A stretch of DNA of 64,000 bases from R-RK-3 sp963842775 (GTDB lineage: Bacteria > Pseudomonadota > Alphaproteobacteria > Rhizobiales > Rhodomicrobiaceae). The position numbers and the translations under genes were made by a program. This document shows, one piece after another, positions 26,455 to 35,806 of the stretch; the stretch's first letter is position 1; the number at the start of each line of letters is the position of its first letter. The notes below the pieces were generated by a model. That model was given only the letters and a program-made list of their open reading frames with translations. It was not told the DNA's origin and searched no databases. The DNA lies in the NCBI GenBank assembly GCA_963842775.1, contig CAWJHQ010000016.1, positions 670,777 to 734,776 of the forward strand. Reading direction: 5' to 3'.

Positions 26455-26941
26455 TTATTCGGCGGCGACCGCGCGGCCGCTCATCTGCGCGGCGGCGATC
26501 TGCACGGCCTTGACGATGTTGTGGTAGCCGGTACAGCGGCAGATATTGCCCTTCAGCCAGCTTCGGATCTCCGGCTCGCTCGGGTTCGGGTTCGTCTTCA
26601 GGAGATCGGCGGCGGACATGATCATGCCGGGGGTGCAGAAGCCGCATTGCAGGCCGTGCGCCTCGCGGAACGCGGCTTGCAGCGGATGCAGATCGGTGCC
26701 GCTCGACAGCCCTTCGATCGTGGTGATCTTCGCACCTACCGCCTGGGCGGCGAGCACCGTGCAGGACTTTGACGGAATTGCCGTTCATATGCACGACGCA
26801 GGCGCCGCATTGCGAGGTGTCGCAGCCGATATGCGTGCCGGTCAGGCCGAGCTTCTGGCGCAGGAAATCGGCCAGCAGCATATTCCCGTCGGCCTGCCCG
26901 CTGACGGACCTGCCATTCACTTCCATCGAGACTTCCGGCAT
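26455..26941 (-). CDS. coxS: CoxS-like [2Fe-2S] subunit, one frameshift
   Basis: Starts MPEVSMEVNGRSVSG at 26941. The plant-type cluster motif GCDTSQCGACVVHMNG is followed by the alpha-helical cluster domain QCGFCTPGMIM ... GNICRCTGYHNIVKAV. The frame breaks near 26768 between HMNGNSVK and LAAQAVGAKITTIEG, where family members read SCT-V/L-LA, so the fourth cysteine of the N-terminal cluster falls at the break. The total of about 161 residues fits CoxS. It is the first gene of the leftward S-L-M cluster. Confidence 0.85.
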
Positions 26942-27327
26942 CTCTTGCGCTCCTCCCAATCCCTGGATGCGTTTCCCTGCCCGCACGCGAGTGCGGCTTC
27001 AGGCGTCGCCGCTTCTCTCGAGCGGTTTGGCGGGATTATGGCACGCCGCCCGCTAAGTGCAAATAACTCAGCGATGTTTGTGCGCTGAATTGGATATGTG
27101 GTTTTTGGAAGTGGACGCTGCGGGCAGCTAAGCCGGAGCGACGGATGGTGCGGTGATCGAGCGGACGCGGGGTGCGATCGACCTGAAGGGATGCGATCAG
27201 AAGACCTGACCTAATGACCATGCCGCTCTAAATGCCGATATGGAGCGAACCCGGTCTGGATTCAAACGTGGGCGATCTGTATCTGGGCGAAACGACCCTT
27301 CGACGCCCATGATTTGTCTCCGCCGCT
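26942..27327. other. gap between the AT-rich island and the cox cluster; no gene seen
   Basis: This 386-base stretch should hold the promoter of the leftward cox genes. I see no convincing coding sequence and no clear -35/-10 pair. Base composition changes from GC-rich near coxS to mixed toward 27240, marking the left edge of the island. Confidence 0.5.
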
Positions 27328-28663
27328 TCATTTCCTGCGGCGAAGCAACCGCCCGAGTTCTTCTGCCACCAATTCAGGTTCGAAACTTCGGCGGAGGCGA
27401 CGCCCGAATTGCTCGGGTTCCGAGCCGGTCAAATTCATCCACGCTTCAACAATATATTGCTGCGCCCGCGGCGAAAGCATAAGCGCATCTTTATACGACC
27501 GCGCCTTCTTCAAATATATGGCTTGTAGCACTCCGGTAAAAACCAACGCGCGGGTCAACGCGATTTCGTCCGGCCCTTCCTGCTCTTCAACTCGATCGAA
27601 ATTGATGGGGAAGCCGCCATTTTCAACATAATGGGTTTGGCCGCTGGGTAGTTGCACCGTGACACGATCAAACGGAGATCCACTTTGCTTGCCTAACTGC
27701 AATAGATCCTTAAACTCAACGTCGCGCGACGAGCAGCTAATGAAGTGAATTGGTTTTCTAGACCGCACTTGGCTCAGCTGATCGACACGCAAAGAATTGG
27801 ATCCGGTGCAGCCGAAAATGACTTCGGCTTCTCTAAGCATGAATTTCAACGAGGCGCAAGAAATTACGCCGTCTGGGTAAGTTAATTTTCTCTTTTTCAT
27901 ACGCGAAAACTTTGATGCTCCCGCGCAGGCACAGGTCTTTGGCAAGCGCTGTGCCAAGTGCGCCAAGCCCGACGATGCCAACCGAGCGGATATTGTTAAG
28001 CAAGTGCAGGGCACGAACTTTTTTCAACACTCCCTTGGCAATGACCTTGGACTCAAACAATCGTTTTGCAGCAGACCGGCTAATGTCAATTTTGGTCAGC
28101 TTGGCTGGATCGGGCTTGCGTCGAATGCCCGATGCCGTTTGCTGGACAGAAATAACGTAAGCTTGCTGAGAACCTCAGCGTCCAGCCGGTGTGCTGGGGG
28201 CGTATGGGCAATTTTTCGGGTCGGAAAGACGCCAGCCCAGGTTTCGGTCAAAAAACCACCGTCATCCAAAATAACCAGCCTAACGTTACGGCCTCGATTT
28301 TACGAGCGTTTAACAAATATCGAAATGCCGCGTTGCATCCTTCCAATATACCCCTGTGGACCGCATTATCGTAATGCCCGGGCCGTATTACCGAGCGTTT
28401 TGTCAATAATTTGAAATCCCGCCTCCTTCAATGTCTCGAAGCGCGGACGGAATGCTCGAATAGGGCTTGGGGACGATAACAACACGGCTCGGCAGAATAC
28501 CAACGTCCGGCCGGAGCAATCGGGCAAACAAGTCGACGGTGGAAGGGAGACAATGCAACTGTGCGAGCAGCACAATTTGTTCGCTACGTGCGCTCAGATC
28601 GTAGCCGTCTTCTTCGAGAATATCTCGATCAACGCCCAGCAGAATCTTGCGCAAGGTGCTCAT
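27328..28663 (-). pseudogene. S-adenosylhomocysteine-hydrolase-like NAD-binding protein, about five frameshifts
   Basis: Joining frames from ATG 28663 gives one protein of about 440 residues: MSTLRKILLGVDRDILEEDG; VVIVPKPYSSIPS; ETLKEAGFQIIDKTLGN; HYDNAVHRGILEGCNAAF; RNVRLVILDDGGFLTETWAG; AYVISVQQTASGIRR; RSVGIVGLGALGTALAKDL (Rossmann G-x-G-x-x-G); EVIFGCTGSNSL; HFISCSSRDVEF. The order, the LDDGG block and the central Rossmann fold match AdoHcy hydrolase, but the N-terminal catalytic region is only weakly similar. Breaks fall near 28445, 28380, 28275, 28165 and 27890. It overlaps the upstream gene by four bases. Low-GC codon use differs from its surroundings. The function is unknown. Confidence 0.6.
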
Positions 28664-30024
28664 GATGCCATTTCGCTGGGTTTAATACCGTCGATCCTGA
28701 CCGAACTCCGAAAGAAGGCGCAACGTTCATTGGGGGGCGTCGAAAAATGAGGCTTGTAGAATTCCGCCAGCGGGAATTCCATCGGTGATACTGACGACGT
28801 CCGCTGATTGAACGATACCATATAAACACTGGGCCGTGCGCCTGCCCCGACGCCAATGCTGGGAGATTGAAAGGTAATGTGGTTTAGGAGTTCCACATAG
28901 GCCGCGATCTCCCCCTTCGATCCCTTATCGCGCTGCTCTTTCTGATCCACGAGCGTCAGAACATTCATCATTCTCAGGACTCTGTCCTTGATGCTGCCGC
29001 CAGCAGAGCGGGTCCCGAGAATTGCAGGAGCCAACTGCTCCAATTTCAGATACCCAATCCGCGCGCCCTTCGCCATATAGGCTGGACACAGTACACAGCT
29101 TTGAGAGGTGACGACGCTAAGGATTTGATCTGAAATGTCTCCAAATGGGCCGCTCTTGGTGTTGCCTGTCAGAGGAACGTAGAACGGCTGCCGGCTGTCC
29201 ATAACATCCTCTACCCGCTTGAAGAACAATCCCACGGCGTCCGCGGTTTCCCCATAATTAGGGGAGAGCACGCGCCGCAGTTTCTGCTGTAAAGTTCTCG
29301 GATCTTTGTCGCGAACCCGGGCCAAATTCCGCCAGGCCCGCCTCACGAGGCCGTCGCCCAAACTTCTTGCAGGCCCCGGAGCGTCACCTTGCAGCAAATC
29401 AAACCAGTCGCGCGAAAAATATATGATTCTAACGCGCCAATTATTGGCAATGTCGTGAAATTGCGGAAGCCGCTCAAGCTGATCGAACAGTGACGCTTCC
29501 TCGTTCAATCCAATATCACCGATGTAAAGACCAAATTTGCGCGCAAGCTTTGATCTATTTTGTTGCGTTGCCAAATTTGGTATCGCATTAATATTACAGA
29601 CACCCGCTCGTATACTCCAAGCAGGCGGCAGGGAATTCGGAACCTTTGCGATTTCGTCGGCGGTCTCAAATAATCCAACAAAATCTCCCGGTTCGAGGAT
29701 CGCGTCCGTTATGCCAAGAGTAAGCATTTATCCGAACCGGAGTAATTCGTCACTTCACAGGAATTTTTAATAATAATTCCAAGTGGAAGATTTTTTGGAT
29801 ACAATAAATTCAGTCGAAAATACCCCTCGTTGCGGTAAAATAGGCTTTCCTTCATGAATTATGTTTTCTCCGTACACATATTCTACCGAAACAATTTTCA
29901 ATTCCTGTTGTTTCTGGGCATCCTGCAGCTGAAACAATTCATCGAACAATTTCGCTAGATTAGGCCTAACGCGCTCGATCTCTCTCCTTGCCTGATCCCA
30001 GGCAAGCGGCTGTGCATTTAACAT
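28660..30024 (-). CDS. unknown island protein, two frameshifts
   Basis: The main intact part is 355 residues (28660-29727: NWRVRIIYFSRDWFDLL, YVPLTGNTKSGPFGD, SVVTSQSCVLCPAYMAKG). Before it, an 85-residue frame starts at ATG 30024 (QARREIERVRPNLAKLFDEL, VEYVYGENIIHEGKPILP). A one-base shift in the run of A near 29790 continues it as LPLGIIIKNSCEVTNYSGSD, and a second near 29710 joins the main part, giving one protein of about 450 residues. I recognise no family. Two cysteine pairs (C-x-x-C in VLCPAY context) might bind metal. It is followed by, and overlaps, the AdoHcy-hydrolase-like gene. Confidence 0.55.
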
Positions 30025-30728
30025 GGTGCTGTCCCGCAGCGTCGCAGGGCGCTAAATGGCGGCTGCCGACGCGTTCAAGCGGAATTATGCTAAACACTGA
30101 GGGTTTTGCAAAGTGCGATCCCATTTTGGTTACCTAAATGTGACAGCAAATTTAGCTCCGAAATTTGACACTCCACGCCATGGGAAGCTGATAACGAGCT
30201 CAATTAGCATCCCAGCATTTAGGAGAAATTCTAAGTTAATTAATAATAAAACTAACCTAATTCCTTATGCTTTTAAACCCAAGTTATATCACACAAACGT
30301 AACATTTACTTCGTATATATCAATAACGACGCTATATCTGTGAGTTTAACAACTAATGTAATCCTAGTGAATTTTGCGAAATCATTCTCATAGGGCATAT
30401 GAGGATGAATGGCAATGACAAAAGAAAATAGAAATGGAGGGTCGAATATTGTAGAGTTGCTCGGGCTTTGGTCGCTGCCGTCGGCTTGTTTGTCACGCTC
30501 TCTGACAAATGGCAGCCCAAAAAGTTCAACCCCCAGCCGCCTGTCGAGCACTGGGAGCGGTACGAACCCCCGCGGCAGTCATACCCATATTACGAGGAAG
30601 GCGGAGTTCGCCGGGTCCGGAAATGCCGAAATCCTACAAGCGGCAGGACAGGCTGATGCCGTCGAAGGTGGATGAGCGGCTTCCGCGCCGCTAGAGGCGA
30701 TCGGCGTCGGCCAGTCACCGCCTTGCCC
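30025..30728. other. AT-rich non-coding stretch upstream of the island genes
   Basis: From 30080 to about 30400 the sequence is strikingly AT-rich (AGTTAATTAATAATAAAACT; CGTATATATCAATAACGACG), unlike the rest of the window, and should contain the island promoter. From 30410 to 30660 several short rightward frames overlap (one with TLSDKWQPKKFNPQPP), perhaps the remnant of a small gene; none is convincing. AGCGGC...GCCGCT at 30665-30692 can form a hairpin beyond the aapP stop. No integrase, transposase or tRNA is seen. Confidence 0.55.
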
Positions 30729-31526
30729 CTAATGCCCCAGGATCTGGCTGAGGAACAGCTTCGTCCGCTCGCTTTGCGGATTGTTGAAGAACCGCTCCGG
30801 CTCCTGGATTTCGACGATCTGGCCCTGGTCCATGAACACGACGCGGTGCGCCACCTGCCGGGCGAAGCCCATCTCATGCGTCACGACCAGCATGGTCATG
30901 CCGCTTTCGGCCAGGTCGATCATCACGTCCAGCACTTCGGAGATCATCTCGGGATCGAGCGCGGAGGTCGGCTCGTCGAACAGCATGACGCGCGGATTCA
31001 TGCATAGCGAGCGCGCGATGGCGACGCGCTGCTGCTGCCCGCCGGAGAGCTGGCCGGGATATTTGTGCGCCTGCTCGGGGATCCGCACGCGCTTGAGATA
31101 TTCATGCGCGGCCGCCTCGGCATCCTTGCGCGGCACCTTGCGCACCCAGACGGGCGCGAGCGTCAGGTTTTCCAGCACGGTGAGATGCGGGAACAGGTTG
31201 AAATGCTGGAACACCATGCCGACTTCGCGCCGCACATCGTCGATGTTCTTGAGGTCGTTGTTCAGCTCGATGCCGTCGACGATGATCGTGCCTTCCTGAT
31301 GCACCTCCAGCCGGTTGATGCAGCGGATCAGCGTCGATTTGCCCGAGCCGGACGGCCCGCATATGACGATGCGCTCGCCGCGCCCGACGATCAGGTCGAT
31401 GTCCTTCAGCACATGGAAATCGACGAACCATTTGTTGAGCCCGCTGATGGAGATCATGGGCGGGCCGGGCGCCCGCTCCGGGACAGGGCCGGTGACGGGT
31501 CTGTCGGGAGCATCAATCACGGTCAT
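30729..31526 (-). CDS. aapP: general L-amino-acid ABC transporter, ATP-binding protein (AapP-like)
   Basis: A 265-residue protein starting MTVIDAPDRP at 31526, with GGTGGAG upstream. It shows Walker A GPSGSGKST, Q-loop MVFQHFNLFPHLTV, signature LSGGQQQRVAIARSL, Walker B VMLFDEPTSALDPEM and H-loop VVTHEMGFARQVA, all intact. The order P-M-Q-J read leftward from aapJ is that of the rhizobial general amino-acid permease, which imports a broad range of L-amino acids. It is the last gene of the operon. Confidence 0.92.
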   Translation of the reverse strand: MTVIDAPDRPVTGPVPERAPGPPMISISGLNKWFVDFHVLKDIDLIVGRGERIVICGPSGSGKSTLIRCINRLEVHQEGTIIVDGIELNNDLKNIDDVRREVGMVFQHFNLFPHLTVLENLTLAPVWVRKVPRKDAEAAAHEYLKRVRIPEQAHKYPGQLSGGQQQRVAIARSLCMNPRVMLFDEPTSALDPEMISEVLDVMIDLAESGMTMLVVTHEMGFARQVAHRVVFMDQGQIVEIQEPERFFNNPQSERTKLFLSQILGH

Positions 31527-31544
31527 GTATCCGGCTCCACCTTT

Positions 31545-31596
31545 CGCCTTTACGCTTGATCTTTCCGAAAACCACTTTTCCCGATCTCGCTCTAAT
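31545..31596 (-). repeat. RIME-like repeat fragment
   Basis: On the minus strand it reads GAGCGAGATCGGGAAAAGTG, GTTTTCGGAAAGATCAAGCG, which corresponds to one arm of the palindromic repeat seen at 18203-18275. It fills the short aapM-aapP gap and overlaps the last codon of aapM. Confidence 0.5.
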
Positions 31597-32713
31597 TTCG
31601 GTGCGACGTATCGAGCCGGCGCTCGACGCGCTGGCTGTAACGCGACATGGAATAGGTGCAAATCCAGAAGATGAGCGCCGCGAAGACATAGGCCTCGAAA
31701 TCATAGCCCTTCCATTCGATCGAGCGGCTTGCCGTCTGCGCCATGTTCATCAGGTCGAGCAGACCGATGATGGCGACGAGGGACGTGTCCTTGAACAGCG
31801 AGATGAAGGTGTTGACGATGCCGGGGATCGAAATCTTCAGCGCCTGCGGCAGCACGATCAGCACCATCTTCTTCCAATAGCCGAGCCCGAGCGAATCCGC
31901 CGCTTCATATTGCCCGCGCGGAATGGCCTGCAGGCCGCCGCGCACCGCTTCCGCCGCATAGGCGGATTCGAACAGCGTGATGCCGATCATGGCGCGCAGC
32001 ACCTTGTTGAAGTCGACCTCCGAAGGGAAGAACAGCGGCAGCATCACCGAGGCCATGAACAGGATGGTGATCAGCGGCGTGCCGCGCCAGAACTCGATAT
32101 AGACGGTGGACAGGGCGCGGATGACGGGCAGGTCCGAGCGGCGCCCGAGCGCCAGCAGGATGCCGAGCGGCAGCGATGCGACGATCCCGACGCTCGCCAG
32201 CGCGAAGGTGAGCAGGAAGCCGCCCCATTCATTGGTCGGCGCGATCGGCAGGCCGAGCCATTCGCCCTGGATGATGGCATAGGCGAGCACCGGGAAGCCG
32301 AACAGGGTGAACAGGCCGACCTTCGGCTTATGCGGCGTCGTCGGCCAAAGCAGCCAGAATAACAGGCCGCCCAGGATGGCGAAGCTCAAGACCGGCCGCC
32401 AGACTTCATCGGGATGGGAGCCGAAATAGAGGCCGAACATGATCTGGTTGAAACGGACCTTGATGAAGGTCCAGCAGGCGCCGTCCGGATTGGCCTGGCA
32501 GACGGCTTTGTTCGTGCCGGCGAAATTGGCGTCCAGCAATGCCCAGTGCAGCACGGGCGGGATGAGTTGATAGAGCGCAAGCAGGCACAGCAAGGTGACG
32601 ATGGTGTTGGTGACCGAGCCGAACAGATGCTCGCGCGCCCACAGCAACGGACCCGAAGCCAGCAGGGGCGGCGGGCGATCGGGCTTTTTCTCGAAGAGGA
32701 CGGTCTCCGCCAT
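31592..32713 (-). CDS. aapM: general L-amino-acid ABC transporter permease (AapM-like)
   Basis: A 373-residue membrane protein with an N-terminal cytoplasmic segment and about eight hydrophobic segments. The inserted periplasmic block ANPDGACWTFIKVRFNQIMF is typical of AapM. The C-terminal permease core contains EFWRGTPLITILF, ESAYAAEAVRGGLQAIPRGQ (EAA loop contacting the ATPase), FKDTSLVAIIGLLDL. It lies five bases after aapQ and is thus co-transcribed with it. Confidence 0.92.
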   Translation of the reverse strand: MAETVLFEKKPDRPPPLLASGPLLWAREHLFGSVTNTIVTLLCLLALYQLIPPVLHWALLDANFAGTNKAVCQANPDGACWTFIKVRFNQIMFGLYFGSHPDEVWRPVLSFAILGGLLFWLLWPTTPHKPKVGLFTLFGFPVLAYAIIQGEWLGLPIAPTNEWGGFLLTFALASVGIVASLPLGILLALGRRSDLPVIRALSTVYIEFWRGTPLITILFMASVMLPLFFPSEVDFNKVLRAMIGITLFESAYAAEAVRGGLQAIPRGQYEAADSLGLGYWKKMVLIVLPQALKISIPGIVNTFISLFKDTSLVAIIGLLDLMNMAQTASRSIEWKGYDFEAYVFAALIFWICTYSMSRYSQRVERRLDTSHRN

Positions 32714-32718
32714 TTCCG

Positions 32719-33915
32719 CTATCTCTCCACCACCTGAACGCGCTTATTGTAGACATTCAGAATGGCCGACGTAATCAGGCTTAAGGTCTCATAAACCACG
32801 ATCGTCATGGCGATGATCACCAGCGCCTGGCCGGTCTGATTGAGGGCGATGCCGGCCCACAGGCTCACCAGCTCCTCATAGGCCACCGCCACGGCGAGCG
32901 ACGAGTTCTTGGTCAGGTTCAGATATTGGTTGATCGTCGGCGGGATGATCACCCGCAGCGCCTGGGGAATAACGACCAGCCGCAGCATTTTTGCGCGGCT
33001 CAGCCCCAGGGATTGCGAGGCTTCCGTCTGTCCGCGCGACACCGAGGCGATGCCGCCGCGCACATTCTCGGCGATGAACGACGCCGTATAGGTCGACAGC
33101 GCGAACCACAGCGAGAAAAGCGGCAGCGGGACCTGAATGCCGCCGCTCAGATTGAACCGGCCGAGTTCGGGGCGCTCAAATCTGAGCGGCGCGTCGAACA
33201 TCAGAAAAACGAGGCCGATCAGCCCCGCGGCGACGAGCAATCCGTACAGCACGCCGGGCGGTCGCCGGCCCGTGAGATATTGCTTCCGTCTCGCCCAGCG
33301 CAGAAATACGAAAATCGCGACGATGCCGAGCAGGAACGCCGCGAACAGCGCCCAGATGCCCACGCCCTCCGTGGCGACGGGCTTGGGCAGATAGAGGCCG
33401 CGATTATTGAGAAAGACCTCACCGCCGGCGCTCAGGCTTTGCTGCGGAAACGGCAATAGCGGCAGGAACACCGCGAAATTCCAGAACATGAGCTGCAGCA
33501 GCACCGGGATGTTCCGGAACGTCTCGATATAGAGGAGTGCAAAGCGCGACAGGAAGAAATTGGGCGACAGGCGCATGACGCCGACCGTGAACCCGATGAT
33601 GGTCGCGGCGATGATGCCCAGAATGCTGACGATGATGGTGTTCTGGATGCCGATGAGGAACACCAGCCAGTAAGGGCTTTCGCCCAGCCTATATTCGATG
33701 AAGGGCGAGAACCCGACCGCGAAGGGCGCGACCTGATCCATGAAATCGAAGCCGGTCTGAATGCCCCGCACGCGGAGATTCGAAACGGTGTTGTTGAAGA
33801 TCGTCACCAGCGCCCAGATGACGATTACGAGCACCACGACCTGAGCGGCAATGCCGCGTATGGCGGGATTTCGATAGAGCGGGATCCGGGCTTTCTGCGC
33901 CAAGGCTTGTTTCAT
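32719..33915 (-). CDS. aapQ: general L-amino-acid ABC transporter permease (AapQ-like)
   Basis: A 398-residue membrane protein. The N-terminal YRNPAIRGIAAQVVVLVIVI and the extended loop (GGEVFLNNRGLYLPKP) mark it as AapQ rather than a simple HisM-type permease. The permease core has ETFRNIPVLLQLMFWN, FIAENVRGGIASVSRGQTEA (EAA loop) and NLTKNSSLAVAVAYEELVSL. It follows aapJ after about 85 bases, the usual place for a hairpin that lowers downstream expression, though I see no strong stem there. Confidence 0.92.
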   Translation of the reverse strand: MKQALAQKARIPLYRNPAIRGIAAQVVVLVIVIWALVTIFNNTVSNLRVRGIQTGFDFMDQVAPFAVGFSPFIEYRLGESPYWLVFLIGIQNTIIVSILGIIAATIIGFTVGVMRLSPNFFLSRFALLYIETFRNIPVLLQLMFWNFAVFLPLLPFPQQSLSAGGEVFLNNRGLYLPKPVATEGVGIWALFAAFLLGIVAIFVFLRWARRKQYLTGRRPPGVLYGLLVAAGLIGLVFLMFDAPLRFERPELGRFNLSGGIQVPLPLFSLWFALSTYTASFIAENVRGGIASVSRGQTEASQSLGLSRAKMLRLVVIPQALRVIIPPTINQYLNLTKNSSLAVAVAYEELVSLWAGIALNQTGQALVIIAMTIVVYETLSLITSAILNVYNKRVQVVER

Positions 33916-34000
33916 GGTGCGCCGCGTTACGGGTATTCAGGGGAGCAGCCGAAGGACTGCGGCGTCCAGAGTTGCCCCCGAACGCCGCTGGATATGCCCG

Positions 34001-35017
34001 TTAGCGGATTGGCGGAGCGTAAAGCAGCCCACCCTTGTTCCACAACGCGTTGACGCTGCCCTCGCGCTTCAGGCCGAGCGGCGTGATGTTGCGCTGATAC
34101 ATTTCGTCGTAATTGCCCACCGCCTTGATGGCGTCGAGGGCCCAGCTATTAGACAGGCCGAGATTCTCGCCCATCTTGTCTTCGGAACCGAGCAGGCGCT
34201 TGACGTCTGGGCTGGTGCTCTTGGTCTTCATCTCGTCGGCATTGGCGGAAGTGACGCCGACCTCATCGGCAGTGATCAGCGCATAGAGCGTCCAGGTGAC
34301 GATATCGCGCCATTGCGCATCGCCCTGGCGTACCGCGGGTCCAAGCGGCTCCTTGGAGATCGTCTCGGGCAGGATGATAGCGCCGTCGGGTTGTTTCAGC
34401 TCGGTGCGGATGGCGGCGAGCTGGGATTTGTCGGACGTCAGAACGTCGCAGGAGCCGCCGTCGAAGCCTTCGCGCGTCTGAACGGAGGTGTCATAGACGA
34501 CGGGCTTGAATTGCAGGCCGTTGCTGCGGAAATAGTCAGCAAGGTTGAGCTCGGTGGTCGTGCCGGCCTGGACGCAAACGGTCGCGCCGCCCAGTTCCTT
34601 GGCGCTCGCCACGTTCAGCGACTTCTTCGCCAGGAAGCCCTGCCCGTCGATGTAGTTGAAATAGGTGAAGTCGATGCCGAGCGTGGCATCGCGGCTCATC
34701 GTGGCCGTGGTGTTGCGCGACAGCACGTCGATCTCGCCGGAGGTCAGTGCAGTGAAGCGTTCCTTGGCGGTCAGGTTGGTGAACTTCACCTTGGTCTTGT
34801 CGCCGAAGATCGCCGCCGTCAGCGCGTAGCAGAAATCGGCGTCGATGCCGCGCATCTGGCCTTTGTCGTCCGGGGCCGAGAAGCCGGGAAGGCCTCCGTC
34901 GATACCGCATTTGAGGTGCCCGCGGGCTTTGACATCGTCCAACGTCGCCGCGGATGCCGGGATTGTCGCAAGTGCCAGGACGGCACATGCACTCATGACT
35001 AGCGGAATAGCACGCAT
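34001..35017 (-). CDS. aapJ: general L-amino-acid ABC transporter, periplasmic binding protein (AapJ-like)
   Basis: A 338-residue protein from ATG 35017, preceded by GAGGAAGG. The signal peptide ends IPASA near residue 23. The mature part begins TLDDVKARGHLKCGIDGGLP and shows family-3 solute-binding features (GIDADFCYALTAAIFGD, LTSGEIDVLSRNTT, CVQAGTTTELNLADYF) and the AapJ-typical ending LGLKREGSVNALWNKGGLLYAPPIR-like tail. It binds amino acids in the periplasm and delivers them to AapQM. First gene of the operon. Confidence 0.92.
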   Translation of the reverse strand: MRAIPLVMSACAVLALATIPASAATLDDVKARGHLKCGIDGGLPGFSAPDDKGQMRGIDADFCYALTAAIFGDKTKVKFTNLTAKERFTALTSGEIDVLSRNTTATMSRDATLGIDFTYFNYIDGQGFLAKKSLNVASAKELGGATVCVQAGTTTELNLADYFRSNGLQFKPVVYDTSVQTREGFDGGSCDVLTSDKSQLAAIRTELKQPDGAIILPETISKEPLGPAVRQGDAQWRDIVTWTLYALITADEVGVTSANADEMKTKSTSPDVKRLLGSEDKMGENLGLSNSWALDAIKAVGNYDEMYQRNITPLGLKREGSVNALWNKGGLLYAPPIR

Positions 35018-35488
35018 CGAAAACCCTTCCTCTCCAAATGTGTTCGTCACCGTAAAAACGAAGGCACAAACTGTGCCACATCGCCAAGCTAGCAGAAAGA
35101 ATGGGCGGCAGGAAAATATCGATAGTCGATACCACTATTGGACTGCCGGCCGCCTTGCGCGGCCTGTTTTCGAGGCGCCGCCAGGTTCGACTGCCACGGC
35201 CAATAATCGTCGGTGCGCTCTTCCTTGTGGGGCAATGACATGCTGGATTTAAACGGGAACGGGGCGCCTGCCATGCCATGCTGCTGAGCATAGAGAAGGT
35301 CGCGTCGGACAAGCGCGCGGGATGATCAGGTGGAAGGATAATTCCAGCGGTTCAACTTGCCAGAAGCCGCCTCAAGACCTCCCGCTTGGCGTTTGGAACT
35401 TCGCCGCTGCACTATCTCGATGCTCGTCGTCGCCGGGAGTTGCTTTGTTCACGATGCGTCTGGCGGCCCGTCTCGGAGTACTCTGGTC
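35018..35488. other. upstream region of aapJ; no gene seen
   Basis: A 471-base gap between the leftward peptide gene and aapJ. It should contain the aap promoter. Short overlapping frames on both strands show no protein-like character. No riboswitch or clear sigma-54 site (TGGCAC-N5-TTGC) is visible. Confidence 0.5.
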
Positions 35489-35671
35489 TTACAACCGGTC
35501 CATCTGATCTGCCTTGCTGGCTGCGATTTCACCGAGCACCCGCGCGAGGGCGGCGAGCCAGCTCTCGCTCTTGTTCTTGCCGCCAGAAATGCTTTCGCAC
35601 TCCTCATAGGAGAGTTCTCGTATTGGGTTGGATTTGACGTCTTCTTGAATCGGGTTGGATTGCGCGTCCAT
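35489..35671 (-). CDS. small peptide with double-glycine (bacteriocin-type) leader
   Basis: A 60-residue peptide starting MDAQSNPIQEDV at 35671, with AAGGA eight bases upstream. Residues 19-31 read ELSYEECESISGG, matching the double-glycine leader consensus (E-L-x-x-x-E-x-x-x-I-x-G-G) recognised by C39 peptidase-type ABC exporters. Cleavage after GG would release a 29-residue peptide beginning KNKSESWLAALARVLGEIA, an amphipathic helix without cysteines. Similar GG-leader helical peptides with a (E/S)SW-x-x-A start occur in other proteobacteria as longer proteins. No exporter or immunity gene is adjacent. A duplicated SNPI block lies in the leader. Confidence 0.7.
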   Translation of the reverse strand: MDAQSNPIQEDVKSNPIRELSYEECESISGGKNKSESWLAALARVLGEIAASKADQMDRL

Positions 35672-35806
35672 GGGTTTGTTCCTTTGGTTCCGAACTCGCT
35701 GCACGGTCGAGCTGGCGGATCATGAAAGACGCAGAAGATGCGGTAAAGACGCAGAAGACGCGGTGCAATTACCCAAGGAACATCAGTCGAGAGTTGGATC
35801 CAGTCA

